Below are positions 1 through 7,916 of a stretch of 64,000 nt of DNA, in pieces. How positions within the stretch are numbered: the first letter of the stretch is position 1; each line of letters starts with the position of its first letter. Position numbers and translations under genes: made by a program. The notes under the pieces were generated by a model. The model was given only the letters and a program-made list of their open reading frames with translations, had not been told where the DNA came from and made no database searches. Source of the DNA: Pediococcus inopinatus (lineage in GTDB: Bacteria > Bacillota > Bacilli > Lactobacillales > Lactobacillaceae); the NCBI RefSeq assembly GCF_002982135.1, contig NZ_CP019981.1, positions 2,046,001-2,110,000 of the forward strand. Direction: 5' to 3'.

Positions 1-261
1 AATCGTCAAGTGATGGTGGATGATCAACCTTTAAAGCTTGTGGGAAAAGAGTACGAGATTCTCGCTTATTTGGCACAAAATAAGAATATTATTGTTTCTC
101 GAGAACAAATCTTTGATCGGATTTGGGGGATGGATTCAGACACAACGATTAATGTCGTAAATATTTATATTAGTAATTTACGGCGAAAATTAGAAAAGGC
201 AGGCCGTCCCAAACTAATTCAAACTTTACGTAATGTAGGATTTCTTTTGGAAGTGAATTAA
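1..261 (+). CDS. OmpR/PhoB-family response regulator, C-terminal part
   Basis: The reading frame is open from the first base, so only the C-terminal DNA-binding domain is present; the receiver domain lies outside the window. The visible residues form a winged helix: an early KEYEIL segment, the REQIFDRIWG helix, then NVVNIYISNLRRKLE (recognition helix) and a closing wing ending in VGFLLEVN. This is the usual OmpR/PhoB effector domain. Its stop codon shares one base with the start of the downstream histidine kinase, so the two are translationally coupled and form a two-component pair. The signal and target genes cannot be told from this fragment. Confidence 0.9.
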   Translation, partial: NRQVMVDDQPLKLVGKEYEILAYLAQNKNIIVSREQIFDRIWGMDSDTTINVVNIYISNLRRKLEKAGRPKLIQTLRNVGFLLEVN

Positions 262-1529
262 TGGATAAAATAGTAAATAGAAAGCAGCAAATTAGACTGT
301 TTCTGTTGGAATTTTTCAGTTTTTTAATTATTTTTACAGTTCTTGGAACGATCATTTTTTTGTTTTACCAGCGCAATACGTATAACAGCATTGATAGTAC
401 GTTGACACAGCGTACACAAATGGCCGCGAACAGTACAAATATGATGGGACCGCCAGATTTTCAAACAATTACGGTCTATTATAATTCTAAGGGAAAGATT
501 CTAAACTCGCAGTATTTGAACAATATGGCGAGCACGGTTTCTAAAATTAAGGTCAATAAAAACCAGCTTAATAGAATTTTCAATATAAAGTCGGGAGATA
601 CAACGTTGCGTTGTGCCTACGTGAAGGTGCTTTCCAAAATGACCATGAAACGTGGGGATGACAAATTACTTAAAGCCAGTAAACAACCAAAATATGTCTT
701 AGTTATAAAAAATGTAACGCCCGAACTTCAGGGTGTGAATCGCTTTAAAGACCTACTTTTGGCGTCCTTGATTATCTTTGGGCTGATTGTGTTCATCATT
801 AGTTACATCATTTCACGGTACAACATGAAGCCGGTGTTAAAAGCGTGGAAACAACAAGAAGAATTTGTGGACAGTGCGGCTCATGAAATCAGAACTCCGT
901 TAACAATTATTCAAAATAAGCTTGAAGGTTTAATGACAAAGCCCAATGATACGATTAAAGATCAAATTGGGGCCATCATCATGTCGCTTTCGGAAATTCG
1001 GCGGCTAAATGGACTAACCAGCGATATGCTGACGCTAGCACGGGCAAATTCCAACGTAATTACGTTAGAAAAAGCACCAGTTAACTTTTCTGAATTTATG
1101 AATGAAATTTTGGAACCTTATACGGATTTGATTGAGAGCGAAGACAAAAAATTAGTAACTTCAATTAATGTGGATAAACCTGTGTTGGTTGATGCCAAAA
1201 GGTTACATCAATTAATTGTTATTCTGTTGGATAATGCGATCAAATACACCCCAACTGGCGCAACGATTACAGTCAATAGTAGTATTGAAAATCGTAATTT
1301 AAAGATTCAGATTTGCGATACTGGGATCGGAATTAGCGATAAAAATAAGAAATCAGTTTTCAAGCGTTTTTATCGTGAAGAAAAATCTGGGAATAAACAG
1401 ACAGGCGGTAATGGGTTAGGCTTATCAATTGCTGAATGGATCGTCAGAGCACACAATGGCCATATTAAAATAACTGATAATCCAGGTGGTGGTTCAATTT
1501 TCACCGTGTTATTACCAGTTGCAAAATAA
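261..1529 (+). CDS. Membrane sensor histidine kinase
   Basis: This is the partner kinase of the upstream response regulator. Two membrane helices (about residues 14-36 and 165-187) flank an extracellular sensor loop of about 130 residues. The cytoplasmic part has an H-box AHEIRTPLT with the phospho-acceptor His at 208, an N-box ILLDNAIKYT (Asn325), a G1 box DTGIGI (353-358) and a G2 box GGNGLGLSI (382-390). I see no clear HAMP domain; the second helix runs almost directly into the dimerisation helix. The start overlaps the upstream stop by one base (TAATG). A terminator hairpin follows, so the pair ends here. The stimulus is unknown; small two-component systems of this build in lactobacilli often sense envelope stress, but nothing in the sequence proves that. 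Confidence 0.95.
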   Translation: MDKIVNRKQQIRLFLLEFFSFLIIFTVLGTIIFLFYQRNTYNSIDSTLTQRTQMAANSTNMMGPPDFQTITVYYNSKGKILNSQYLNNMASTVSKIKVNKNQLNRIFNIKSGDTTLRCAYVKVLSKMTMKRGDDKLLKASKQPKYVLVIKNVTPELQGVNRFKDLLLASLIIFGLIVFIISYIISRYNMKPVLKAWKQQEEFVDSAAHEIRTPLTIIQNKLEGLMTKPNDTIKDQIGAIIMSLSEIRRLNGLTSDMLTLARANSNVITLEKAPVNFSEFMNEILEPYTDLIESEDKKLVTSINVDKPVLVDAKRLHQLIVILLDNAIKYTPTGATITVNSSIENRNLKIQICDTGIGISDKNKKSVFKRFYREEKSGNKQTGGNGLGLSIAEWIVRAHNGHIKITDNPGGGSIFTVLLPVAK

Positions 1530-1536
1530 AAATAGA

Positions 1537-1580
1537 AACATGTTGCTTTTTTCTGAGGAAAAATAAGCAGCATGTTTTTT
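1537..1580 (+). terminator. Rho-independent terminator after the two-component pair
   Basis: An 11-bp stem (AACATGTTGCT with AGCAGCATGTT, one G-T pair) is followed by a run of six T. Confidence 0.85.
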
Positions 1581-1678
1581 GGTGATTCATAATTTAATTA
1601 CATGGTCTTCATGAAAAATTCATACTTTTCCTTTAAAGTCTACCTTATAATAATTATAAGAAATTTGGAGGGATGATC

Positions 1679-1939
1679 ATGCGAGATGAAGAATGCAGTT
1701 ATCAACGATTTGAGGTTATTTGCAGCCAATGCCCAATGATTAAAAATGGTTTTAGCGGGCGAGCAATTAAAGAATACGAGAATACGTACTTAATCGAACT
1801 TGATATGAATACGGTTTGTAAAGAGGATCGTCGTTCGTTAATGCGCATTAAAGTCTTTAATGGTCGCGTAGTGATTGGGAAAAAATATATTCAAGCGATG
1901 AAAAATAAAACTGTGAACAGTAACGAAAAATTAGCATAA
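1679..1939 (+). CDS. Small conserved-looking protein of unknown function (86 aa)
   Basis: I do not recognise a family. The protein is short and mixed alpha/beta in appearance, with no signal peptide or membrane helix. It has a CSQC motif (Cys15, Cys18), one Cys nearer the N-terminus (Cys6) and one in MNTVCKED, which could bind metal but may be chance. The in-frame ATG at 1673 abuts the GGAGGG ribosome site, so the ATG at 1679, with 7-base spacing from GGAGG at 1667-1671, is the better start. It stands alone between two terminator-like hairpins, so it is probably monocistronic. Confidence 0.75.
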   Translation: MRDEECSYQRFEVICSQCPMIKNGFSGRAIKEYENTYLIELDMNTVCKEDRRSLMRIKVFNGRVVIGKKYIQAMKNKTVNSNEKLA

Positions 1940-1947
1940 AAATACCG

Positions 1948-1990
1948 GGCGCTTACTTTAATTTGTAAGCGCCTTCTGTTATGTTTTAAA
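1948..1990 (+). terminator. Probable terminator after the small unknown gene
   Basis: A 9-bp stem GGCGCTTAC / GTAAGCGCC is followed by a T-rich but interrupted tail, so termination strength is uncertain. Confidence 0.6.
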
Positions 1991-2087
1991 AAGAAGTGTT
2001 TAAAAAAAGTAATTAGTTTATGACCAGTTACTTTTTAGACACGTTTGCACTAGAAAATAAATTTTAGTGCATTTGGAGGAGAAGATT

Positions 2088-2891
2088 ATGACAGATAGAA
2101 TAATTGCCGTTGACATGGATGGAACTTTTTTAAATAGTGACCAGGATTTTGATCATGACTATTTTTTAAAATTGTATCCTCAAATGCAGGAAAAACATGT
2201 AACTTTCGTGGTTGCCAGTGGAAATCAAGATTCGCAGTTACGGGCGTTCTTCCCCAAAACAGCTTCGACTATTTGGTTTGTTTCCGATAATGGGGCCTTA
2301 GTAAAAGAACCAGATGAATCAGTCATGTATTCAGCAAAAATGGATCCAGCTGCATATCAGCATGCGATTCAATTCTTAGATAGTTTACCAGATGTGCATC
2401 CGATTGTTAGCGCAGTTCACAGTGCTTATATTCTAGATTCTGAGCCAAAATCATTTTCTGAAATGACCGCTAGATATTATTATAAATTGCAGTCAGTAAA
2501 AGACTGGGATGAGATTGATGATACGGTTTTGAAACTGGGAATGTCTTGTCCAGATGAGCAAACAGAGTCAATTGTAAAAATGCTTCAAAATGAGTTAGCC
2601 GGAGAGTTGTTGCCTGTTTCATCAGGGCATGGTGATATTGACCTGATTATTCCGCATACACATAAAGCGAACGCCATCAAGCGTGTCGCTAGTCAGCTCC
2701 ATGTACCAATGACTAATGTGGTCGCTTTTGGTGATGGTGGCAATGATGCAGAAATGCTCAAAGAAGCTGGGCTTGGTTTTGCGATGGCTAATGCGCCGCA
2801 AACGATAAAGGCAATCGCAAACGATGTAGCGCCTGATCATGACCAAAATGGCGTTCTTGTTACGATTGAGAATTTATTAAAACAGTGGTAA
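2088..2891 (+). CDS. HAD-superfamily sugar-phosphatase-like hydrolase (Cof subfamily)
   Basis: This is a cytoplasmic phosphatase of about 267 residues, the usual length for the Cof/IIB group. Motif I is VDMDGTFL, with the nucleophile and acid/base aspartates near residues 9 and 11. The C-terminal motif IV is GDGGNDAEML, and the region between them is the C2-type cap. Members dephosphorylate sugar phosphates or flavin and pyridoxal phosphates; the substrate cannot be read from sequence. A GTG at 2067 is in frame, but the GGAGG at 2075-2079 sits ahead of the ATG at 2088, which I take as the start. It is a single gene closed by a bidirectional terminator. Confidence 0.92.
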   Translation: MTDRIIAVDMDGTFLNSDQDFDHDYFLKLYPQMQEKHVTFVVASGNQDSQLRAFFPKTASTIWFVSDNGALVKEPDESVMYSAKMDPAAYQHAIQFLDSLPDVHPIVSAVHSAYILDSEPKSFSEMTARYYYKLQSVKDWDEIDDTVLKLGMSCPDEQTESIVKMLQNELAGELLPVSSGHGDIDLIIPHTHKANAIKRVASQLHVPMTNVVAFGDGGNDAEMLKEAGLGFAMANAPQTIKAIANDVAPDHDQNGVLVTIENLLKQW

Positions 2892-2903
2892 AGAATTGAA
2901 CAC

Positions 2904-2946
2904 AAAAAACTTCCGAGGCTATTGTGGCTGCTTCGGAAGTTTTTTG
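2904..2946. terminator. Bidirectional terminator between convergent genes
   Basis: The stem ACTTCCGAG / CTTCGGAAGT is flanked by A-run and T-run on opposite sides, serving the HAD gene on the plus strand and the membrane protein gene on the minus strand. Confidence 0.85.
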
Positions 2947-2956
2947 TTGGTTATTT

Positions 2957-3508
2957 TTAGTGTTTAGAACGATTATACCGGATTCGAAAAAGGGTTCCCA
3001 GGACAAATGTGATTAACGCGATCGCATAAGTCCATCCTTTGTAAATCGGTAGTTGCTCACGGGCTTCTAGCAAATACTGATTTTGAAAAGCATTTTGATA
3101 TTCACTGGTTAGCTTGGTTTGCACACCGGCGCCAATTGCAGAATTGATAATGAGTGGCGATATGCCATCAGATTCAAGCTGTTTTTTAACGCTGTCTTGA
3201 AATCCAGTTGGATCCACTTTGATTGCTTTACCCTCGTAAACCTGTTCGACGGCAGTTTTTAAATCAGGTTTAATGACGTCTGAGGTGACCCGAATCGTAT
3301 AGCCGTCGTATTGTGGAATTTTTGCATTAACGGTGTCCGTAATTTGGTTCACAACTGGATCACTCGTGGCAACAATCACACCAAAACTTTTGTTGAAAAC
3401 TGTCAATAAACAGATGACGGCTAATACAAAAATTACATATAGGAATGTTGAAAAAGCACGCGAACCATATTTTGGTTTAATAAGACGTTTATGTTGTTCT
3501 CTGATAAT
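2957..3508 (-). CDS. Two-helix membrane protein of unknown function with apparent ATT start
   Basis: The C-terminal 149 residues carry an extracytoplasmic domain and a C-terminal helix (about TYAIALITFVLGTLF) followed by a basic tail. The only standard start there (TTG at 3406) has no ribosome site and cuts through an N-terminal membrane helix. Reading upstream, the frame stays open through that helix (FLYVIFVLAVICLL) and a basic N-terminus to a strong AAGGAGG at 3520-3514, where the codons are ATT (3508) and ATC (3505). I therefore place the start at ATT, giving 183 residues. Either a rare ATT initiation codon or a single base change from ATG would explain this. No family recognised; the topology suggests a short N-terminal cytoplasmic tail, one large external domain and a short C-terminal tail. 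Confidence 0.65.
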   Translation of the reverse strand: MIREQHKRLIKPKYGSRAFSTFLYVIFVLAVICLLTVFNKSFGVIVATSDPVVNQITDTVNAKIPQYDGYTIRVTSDVIKPDLKTAVEQVYEGKAIKVDPTGFQDSVKKQLESDGISPLIINSAIGAGVQTKLTSEYQNAFQNQYLLEAREQLPIYKGWTYAIALITFVLGTLFRIRYNRSKH

Positions 3509-3569
3509 TGGCGCCTCCTTGGTGTAGATAAGTAAGTTTCTCCAAGACTAAGCCCCAAATAGAGTTTTG

Positions 3570-4163
3570 TCAATTTGACATGAGCTGATAGGGTTCTTCT
3601 TCAGGGTTAAACGTGGTGGCTAACCAGCTGAGGGGCGTATCTTTAACCATATTTTCATAGCCTTTTCGGGCAATGGCGTCATTCATGTCTTGCAGAGATT
3701 GAATACTACCGAATTGTTTGAGATGCATCGGATCGTTGACAGTTGTCTGGTTGAAAATAGGCGATGCCAATAGGACAGCTGCCGGTAAAGGTGTGGGCGT
3801 ATCAAAATAATAGGTAGTATCCGGAAACTCCAAGATCGCAATGGTGTTATTGGAAACTCTTCCTGGATAATACACAGCAAAGCCCCGCATGATTAAGACG
3901 GTGAGTGATTTTAGCTGGTTAATGGGATAACTTTTGTATTGATTTCCCTCTATTAGAATCGTGATTTTGTCATCATCAAATGTAACGGTCGTTTTTGAAC
4001 GCATTTTTGGATGTGCAACGCGGTGCTTGAGGATACTTTTGCCCCCACGTGGATATTCTTCGCCATTAATTTGAATGTGAGCCCAAGATAAGAAAGGATC
4101 AACCCCGTCTTTTTGAGGTTTAAATGTAATTTGAGATTTTAAAATATCAGCACTAATGTTCAT
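3570..4163 (-). CDS. Hypothetical protein (197 aa)
   Basis: I do not recognise the family. The protein is soluble in appearance, rich in beta-strand segments in its first 110 residues, with no signal peptide, membrane helix or obvious catalytic motif. A GGGAGG ribosome site sits ahead of the ATG. It is followed on the same strand by the unknown membrane protein, with about 60 bases between them, so co-transcription is possible. An imperfect cre-like sequence lies about 40 bases upstream. Confidence 0.75.
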   Translation of the reverse strand: MNISADILKSQITFKPQKDGVDPFLSWAHIQINGEEYPRGGKSILKHRVAHPKMRSKTTVTFDDDKITILIEGNQYKSYPINQLKSLTVLIMRGFAVYYPGRVSNNTIAILEFPDTTYYFDTPTPLPAAVLLASPIFNQTTVNDPMHLKQFGSIQSLQDMNDAIARKGYENMVKDTPLSWLATTFNPEEEPYQLMSN

Positions 4164-4198
4164 AAGAATCTACCTCCCCATAACTTAAAATAGAAATA

Positions 4199-4212
4199 TG
4201 AAAACGTTTACG
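4199..4212 (-). promoter_or_regulatory. Imperfect cre-like site
   Basis: The sequence TGAAAACGTTTACG matches the CcpA consensus TGNAANCGNTNNCA at all but the last base. It lies between the aldolase-like gene and the hypothetical gene starting at 4163, in a position suitable for controlling the latter. One mismatch makes it only a candidate. Confidence 0.4.
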
Positions 4213-4283
4213 TGATATCACACCGATATCGTAACACCGTTCTCACAAAAAAACAATCTATTTTAATTTTTAAAGGTGAGATC

Positions 4284-5330
4284 CTATAGCTCGAATGGAT
4301 TATCGAAAAGTTCAAGCGATTTTTGACCACCAAACCGGTCATACCAAGGAGTTGCATAATTTTCGAGAATGTCATTTAAAGTCGTTAGATTTGTTTTGCC
4401 AGTTGTTGCTAACCAGTCTTTTAAGGCCGGCTCGCCTTGAGCAACATAAAGCTGAATGGCTTCCTCCCATAGTGACTGACCGACTAATATACCAGCAAAC
4501 TTAGTCCCAGATTGACCAGCAAATTTAACTGCGGATTTAAAAGTTTCAATAGATTCTGGACCACTTTTATATAAGAATGGGCGGGTGGTTGTGTCGCTAG
4601 CTTCTTTGAAGAGTTTAGCCGCTTCTCGTTTTGAATAAACGGGAGTCACGTCAGTTTCAGCAAAGCCTTCCACAAATTGCAAATTAACTGGCATTTCAAT
4701 TTGAAGCATGTCAATATGATATCGTGATTTAGTTAACTCCTTGATAGTATCAATGATTAACGCTGGCTGGATTTTAGCAAATGCTGCACTTGTTTTATCT
4801 GTAACGGCGTCATCGTAAACAATTGGTTCGATAAAAAGTGGTAAGTCAGCTGCCAAAGCTTCGGCACCAATACGTTCCAAAAAGGCTTGTTTTTGATCAT
4901 TAATCTGCGCGTCACCATGGGGATTGTAAGCCACCCGTACTTTTACACCGTTTGTTTTGGTGTGGGCGAGACGATTTAAAGAAAGACTGGATAAAAGCCG
5001 CGGAAAATGATTGTTTTTAGAATTATCTGGTTCAGAGCAATCGTAGGCAGTGATGAGACCCGCTTGAGTAGTTTTAGTCTTCATGGCTTCGGATCCGAGT
5101 TCTTGATCCAGTAAAATTCCTGAGGCGTAAGGAGAAAGGTATTCAGAAAGTAATTGTTTGAATTCATAACATTGTTTTTTATTAAATTGATGGCCAGATT
5201 GTTCCTGTGATTGCGCCATTAATTTTTGAAACGATTTACGCTGATCGAGGCCTAAGATAGTTAAGGTCCCTTCGTCATCAGCTAATTTTTGAAGGTTTTC
5301 AAATTTACCACGTGATAGTTTTGTTGGCAT
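4284..5330 (-). CDS. Tagatose-1,6-bisphosphate aldolase-like protein (LacD family)
   Basis: Full-length LacD-family TIM-barrel protein (348 residues). Family landmarks are LTILGLDQRKSF near the N-terminus, ILLDQELG, the GVKVRVAYNPHGD strand, FIEPIVYDDA and MPVNLQFVEGF. Class I LacD aldolases cleave tagatose-1,6-bisphosphate through a lysine Schiff base; from memory of the family this lysine lies in the strand DVLKVEVPVN. Here the strand reads DMLQIEMPVN, with Gln210 at that place. The later segment LYKSGPES also departs from the usual LSAGV. The protein may therefore be non-aldolase or have moved its catalytic lysine. No lac genes are adjacent. A ribosome site AAGGAG precedes the ATG. Confidence 0.8.
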   Translation of the reverse strand: MPTKLSRGKFENLQKLADDEGTLTILGLDQRKSFQKLMAQSQEQSGHQFNKKQCYEFKQLLSEYLSPYASGILLDQELGSEAMKTKTTQAGLITAYDCSEPDNSKNNHFPRLLSSLSLNRLAHTKTNGVKVRVAYNPHGDAQINDQKQAFLERIGAEALAADLPLFIEPIVYDDAVTDKTSAAFAKIQPALIIDTIKELTKSRYHIDMLQIEMPVNLQFVEGFAETDVTPVYSKREAAKLFKEASDTTTRPFLYKSGPESIETFKSAVKFAGQSGTKFAGILVGQSLWEEAIQLYVAQGEPALKDWLATTGKTNLTTLNDILENYATPWYDRFGGQKSLELFDNPFEL

Positions 5331-5541
5331 GGATTTTTTCTCCTTTTTGGTATTAATATTTTGTTCTAATTATATTCTCAATCAGTCCATCTGTGCTAGG
5401 TCAGTAAAATAACTTCTGGTGAAACTGAGTACAGAGTAACCGTATCACAACGTTTAGAAAGATGAAATTGTTCCGTTGCAATGGAGAGCTTAAATGGCAT
5501 TAAAATGCTATAATGATGGAAATATTTCACGAGGTGATTTT

Positions 5542-5994
5542 ATGGATCATAAGGCAGAAATAAAGGCTTATTGGCAATCGTTTGTAAGCAAACATCATCT
5601 TCAAAATGCTACTTACAGTGCTTGGGCGTTTGGTAATAGTCCTGAAATGGCAAATGAATTGGCAGATCTTACGTTTAAGGGAATCAAAACGGCGACAACT
5701 TCGGCATATGACTTATATGAAGAAAACGAACCTTATCCGCAAGTGGGCGAATATAACATTATTTTGGATGGCAGTGGGCATCCGGTATGCATTACCAAGA
5801 CCGTGGTAACCGAAATTATGCCATACAAAAATATGACAGCTGAACATGCTTACCATGAAGGTGAGGGTAACCGGACTTTAGCTTATTGGCGGAGTGTTCA
5901 TGAACCATTCTTTAGAAACGAGTTTAAGGAAGCTGGCCAAACGTTCACTGAAGACATGACCTGTTTTTGTGAAGTTTTCGAAGTTGTTGGCTAA
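5542..5994 (+). CDS. ASCH-domain protein
   Basis: A 150-residue cytoplasmic protein of the ASCH (PUA-like beta-barrel) type. Typical landmarks are the N-terminal YSAWAFGNSPEMANELADL region, KGIKTATTSAYDLYE, the central strand VGEYNIILDGSG and a C-terminal EDMTCFCEVFEVV strand. ASCH proteins are thought to bind RNA, and some hydrolyse modified nucleosides; no specific role can be given here. An upstream ATG at 5494 is in frame, but GAGGTG at 5531-5536 indicates the start at 5542. It converges with the ogt-like gene, overlapping its end by four bases. Confidence 0.88.
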   Translation: MDHKAEIKAYWQSFVSKHHLQNATYSAWAFGNSPEMANELADLTFKGIKTATTSAYDLYEENEPYPQVGEYNIILDGSGHPVCITKTVVTEIMPYKNMTAEHAYHEGEGNRTLAYWRSVHEPFFRNEFKEAGQTFTEDMTCFCEVFEVVG

Positions 5995-6488
5995 GCATTT
6001 TTAACGCGTGATTCAAGAGCCAATAACTGACGTTTCAACGGTAATCCGCCGTGATAGCCGCCAATTGAACCATCTTTGTGCAAGACGCGGTGACAAGGAA
6101 CAACGATTTGATTGGGATTTCTTCCGACGGCATTGGCAACCGCTCGAGCAGCAGTTGGTCGGCCAATTTTTTCGGCTAGGGCGCTATAAGTAGTCGTTTC
6201 TCCGTAGGGAATGGTCTGTAGGGCCTGCCAGACGGATTTTTGAAAAGGGGACCCATTAAATTCAATTGGAAGAGTAAACTGCTGGGATTTGCCGAGCAGC
6301 AAATTTTTGAGTGCCGTTTTATAAGGATTCGTTTTGTCGGAATTTTTTAAGAGCTGGGCATTAGCAATGTAGTGGTGCAGTTCTTCTTCTGAATTGCTGG
6401 ACCCTACGAATGCTAGCCCATGGTCGCCAACAGCAATTAGGTAGGTGTAGTCTGAAACTGTGACCCGATCGATGTACAAAGTTTTCAT
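5991..6488 (-). CDS. ogt: Methylated-DNA-[protein]-cysteine S-methyltransferase
   Basis: This suicide DNA-repair protein moves alkyl groups from O6-alkylguanine to its own cysteine. The C-terminal domain carries the invariant PCHRVLHKDG with the acceptor Cys132, preceded by the helix-turn-helix and arginine-finger region GRPTAARAVANAVGRNPN, and the family start FQKSVWQAL. Length (165 residues) is usual for Ogt. A TTG lies four codons upstream but overlaps the GGAGG ribosome site, so the ATG at 6488 is chosen. Single gene. Confidence 0.95.
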   Translation of the reverse strand: MKTLYIDRVTVSDYTYLIAVGDHGLAFVGSSNSEEELHHYIANAQLLKNSDKTNPYKTALKNLLLGKSQQFTLPIEFNGSPFQKSVWQALQTIPYGETTTYSALAEKIGRPTAARAVANAVGRNPNQIVVPCHRVLHKDGSIGGYHGGLPLKRQLLALESRVKNA

Positions 6489-6580
6489 GATGGCCTCCAA
6501 AAAACGTGATTTTGTCTAAATTATAACAAATAAGTAGACAAATGAATTTAAAAAGAAACTAATCAATAAGGGATGATGTT

Positions 6581-7291
6581 GTGAACGAACAGTTAGATTT
6601 TGAAACGGGTGTGAGAGAGGCAATCCCAACAGTTTTGGGATACATAGGAATTGGCCTTGCTTTTGGAGTCGTCGGGAAAACAAGTGGTTTGAGTGTTTTA
6701 GAAATATTTTTAATGTCGCTAATTACATATGCGGGGTCGGCACAATTTATTATGGTGAGCTTAATGCTGGTTGGAAGCTCCATTCCATTCATCATGTTGT
6801 CGGTCTTTTTGGTTAATGCGCGATTCATTTTGATGAGCACCACAGTTGCCCAATATTTTCGGAAGGATTCACTGGGACAAAACATTGGCATCGGATCGTT
6901 GTTAACTGACGAATCGTTTGCATTGAGTATGAACAAGCTTAATTTCACGGATCATCATCTCAAACCTGGCTGGATTCATGGTGCAAACATTGTGGCTTAC
7001 TTAACGTGGGCGTTTGCCACAGCAGCTGGCGGATTATTGGGTAATTTGGTGGGCGATCCGAAAGCATTTGGGCTGGATTTTGCTTTGGTGGCAATGTTCA
7101 TTGGCTTACTTTATCTACAAATGATTACGGATAAAAGTAAGGCCTTTGTTTTTCAAATTTTTATGGTCGTGGTAGTCTGCTTTTTGATGTATGGATTAAC
7201 GATTTTCTTTTCAAATAATGTAGCGCTGATTGTGACAACGTTGGTCGGCTGCTTTTTAGGGATGGTGATTGAACAATGGCGCTCACGATGA
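6581..7291 (+). CDS. azlC: AzlC-family branched-chain amino acid exporter, large subunit
   Basis: Membrane protein of 236 residues with about seven helices, carrying the AzlC start EAIPTVLGYIGIGLAFGVVG and the segment LITYAGSAQFIMVSL typical of the family. AzlC and AzlD form a two-component permease exporting branched-chain amino acids (and their analogues). GTG start with AAGGGA eight bases upstream. The azlD gene overlaps its end, as is usual for this pair. Confidence 0.92.
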   Translation: MNEQLDFETGVREAIPTVLGYIGIGLAFGVVGKTSGLSVLEIFLMSLITYAGSAQFIMVSLMLVGSSIPFIMLSVFLVNARFILMSTTVAQYFRKDSLGQNIGIGSLLTDESFALSMNKLNFTDHHLKPGWIHGANIVAYLTWAFATAAGGLLGNLVGDPKAFGLDFALVAMFIGLLYLQMITDKSKAFVFQIFMVVVVCFLMYGLTIFFSNNVALIVTTLVGCFLGMVIEQWRSR

Positions 7292-7602
7292 ACGTATTAT
7301 GGACAATTATCGGGTGTGGCATCGTGACTTGGCTATCACGGGTAATCCCATTTGTCCTGGTTAAAAACTTTGATTTGCCAAAATGGCTGATTCAGTATTT
7401 AAGCTTTGTGCCATTGGTGATTATGACGGCCTTAATTATGGAAAATATTTTTACCCATCATGCGGGGTCATTGCCAACGGTTAATTATGAAAATCTGCTT
7501 GCAACAGTACCGACTTTTGTGGCGGCCATTATTTCAAAAAGTCTGATTGTGATTGTTGTGGTGGGGATTGTAAGCATGGCGTTGATTCGGTTGGCTTTTT
7601 AA
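7276..7602 (+). CDS. azlD: AzlD-family branched-chain amino acid exporter, small subunit
   Basis: A 108-residue protein with about four hydrophobic helices, the partner of AzlC. The family landmark TWLSRVIPFVL lies in the first helix. The annotated ATG at 7276 overlaps azlC by 16 bases; an alternative ATG at 7288 forms an ATGA overlap with the azlC stop and is equally possible. No terminator separates this gene from the following tyrS promoter. Confidence 0.9.
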   Translation: MALTMNVLWTIIGCGIVTWLSRVIPFVLVKNFDLPKWLIQYLSFVPLVIMTALIMENIFTHHAGSLPTVNYENLLATVPTFVAAIISKSLIVIVVVGIVSMALIRLAF

Positions 7603-7610
7603 AAAAATTC

Positions 7611-7639
7611 TTGACTTATCAATATAACTCTCTTAACAT
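7611..7639 (+). promoter_or_regulatory. Promoter of the tyrS T-box leader
   Basis: TTGACT and TAACAT are separated by 17 bases, directly after azlD and just ahead of the T-box leader. Confidence 0.75.
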
Positions 7640-7646
7640 GAAACTA

Positions 7647-7880
7647 ATATCAAAAGCAATGCGATAATCGAAGTAGCAGACTGCCCAACATTTCAGAGAT
7701 CTGGTGGTATTGAGAACCAGAATGTGGTGGTTGTGAATTACAGTTATCAAGCTTCTAAATCTATAAATTAGCGATTCATCTCGTTATCGATGTTGAGTGG
7801 TTGCAGTTAATTGCAATAACTTGGGTGGTAACGCGGAGAATTTCGTCCCTAGAGTCTTTATTGACTTTAGGGACTTTTTT
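7647..7880 (+). promoter_or_regulatory. T-box riboswitch (tyrosine) with terminator
   Basis: The leader holds the T-box sequence GGGTGGTAACGCGG (7823-7836), then a strong terminator stem GTCCCTAGAGTC / GACTTTAGGGAC (7845-7874) with a T-run. In stem I an AGTA element is visible near 7672, and the specifier is most likely the TAC at 7739-7741 in GAATTACAG, a tyrosine codon matching the downstream tyrS. Uncharged tRNA-Tyr would bind the specifier and the T-box bulge and favour the antiterminator, raising tyrS expression when tyrosine is short. Confidence 0.93.
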
Positions 7881-7916
7881 TATACTATTTGAAACAAAAA
7901 ATGAGGAGGAACGGTT

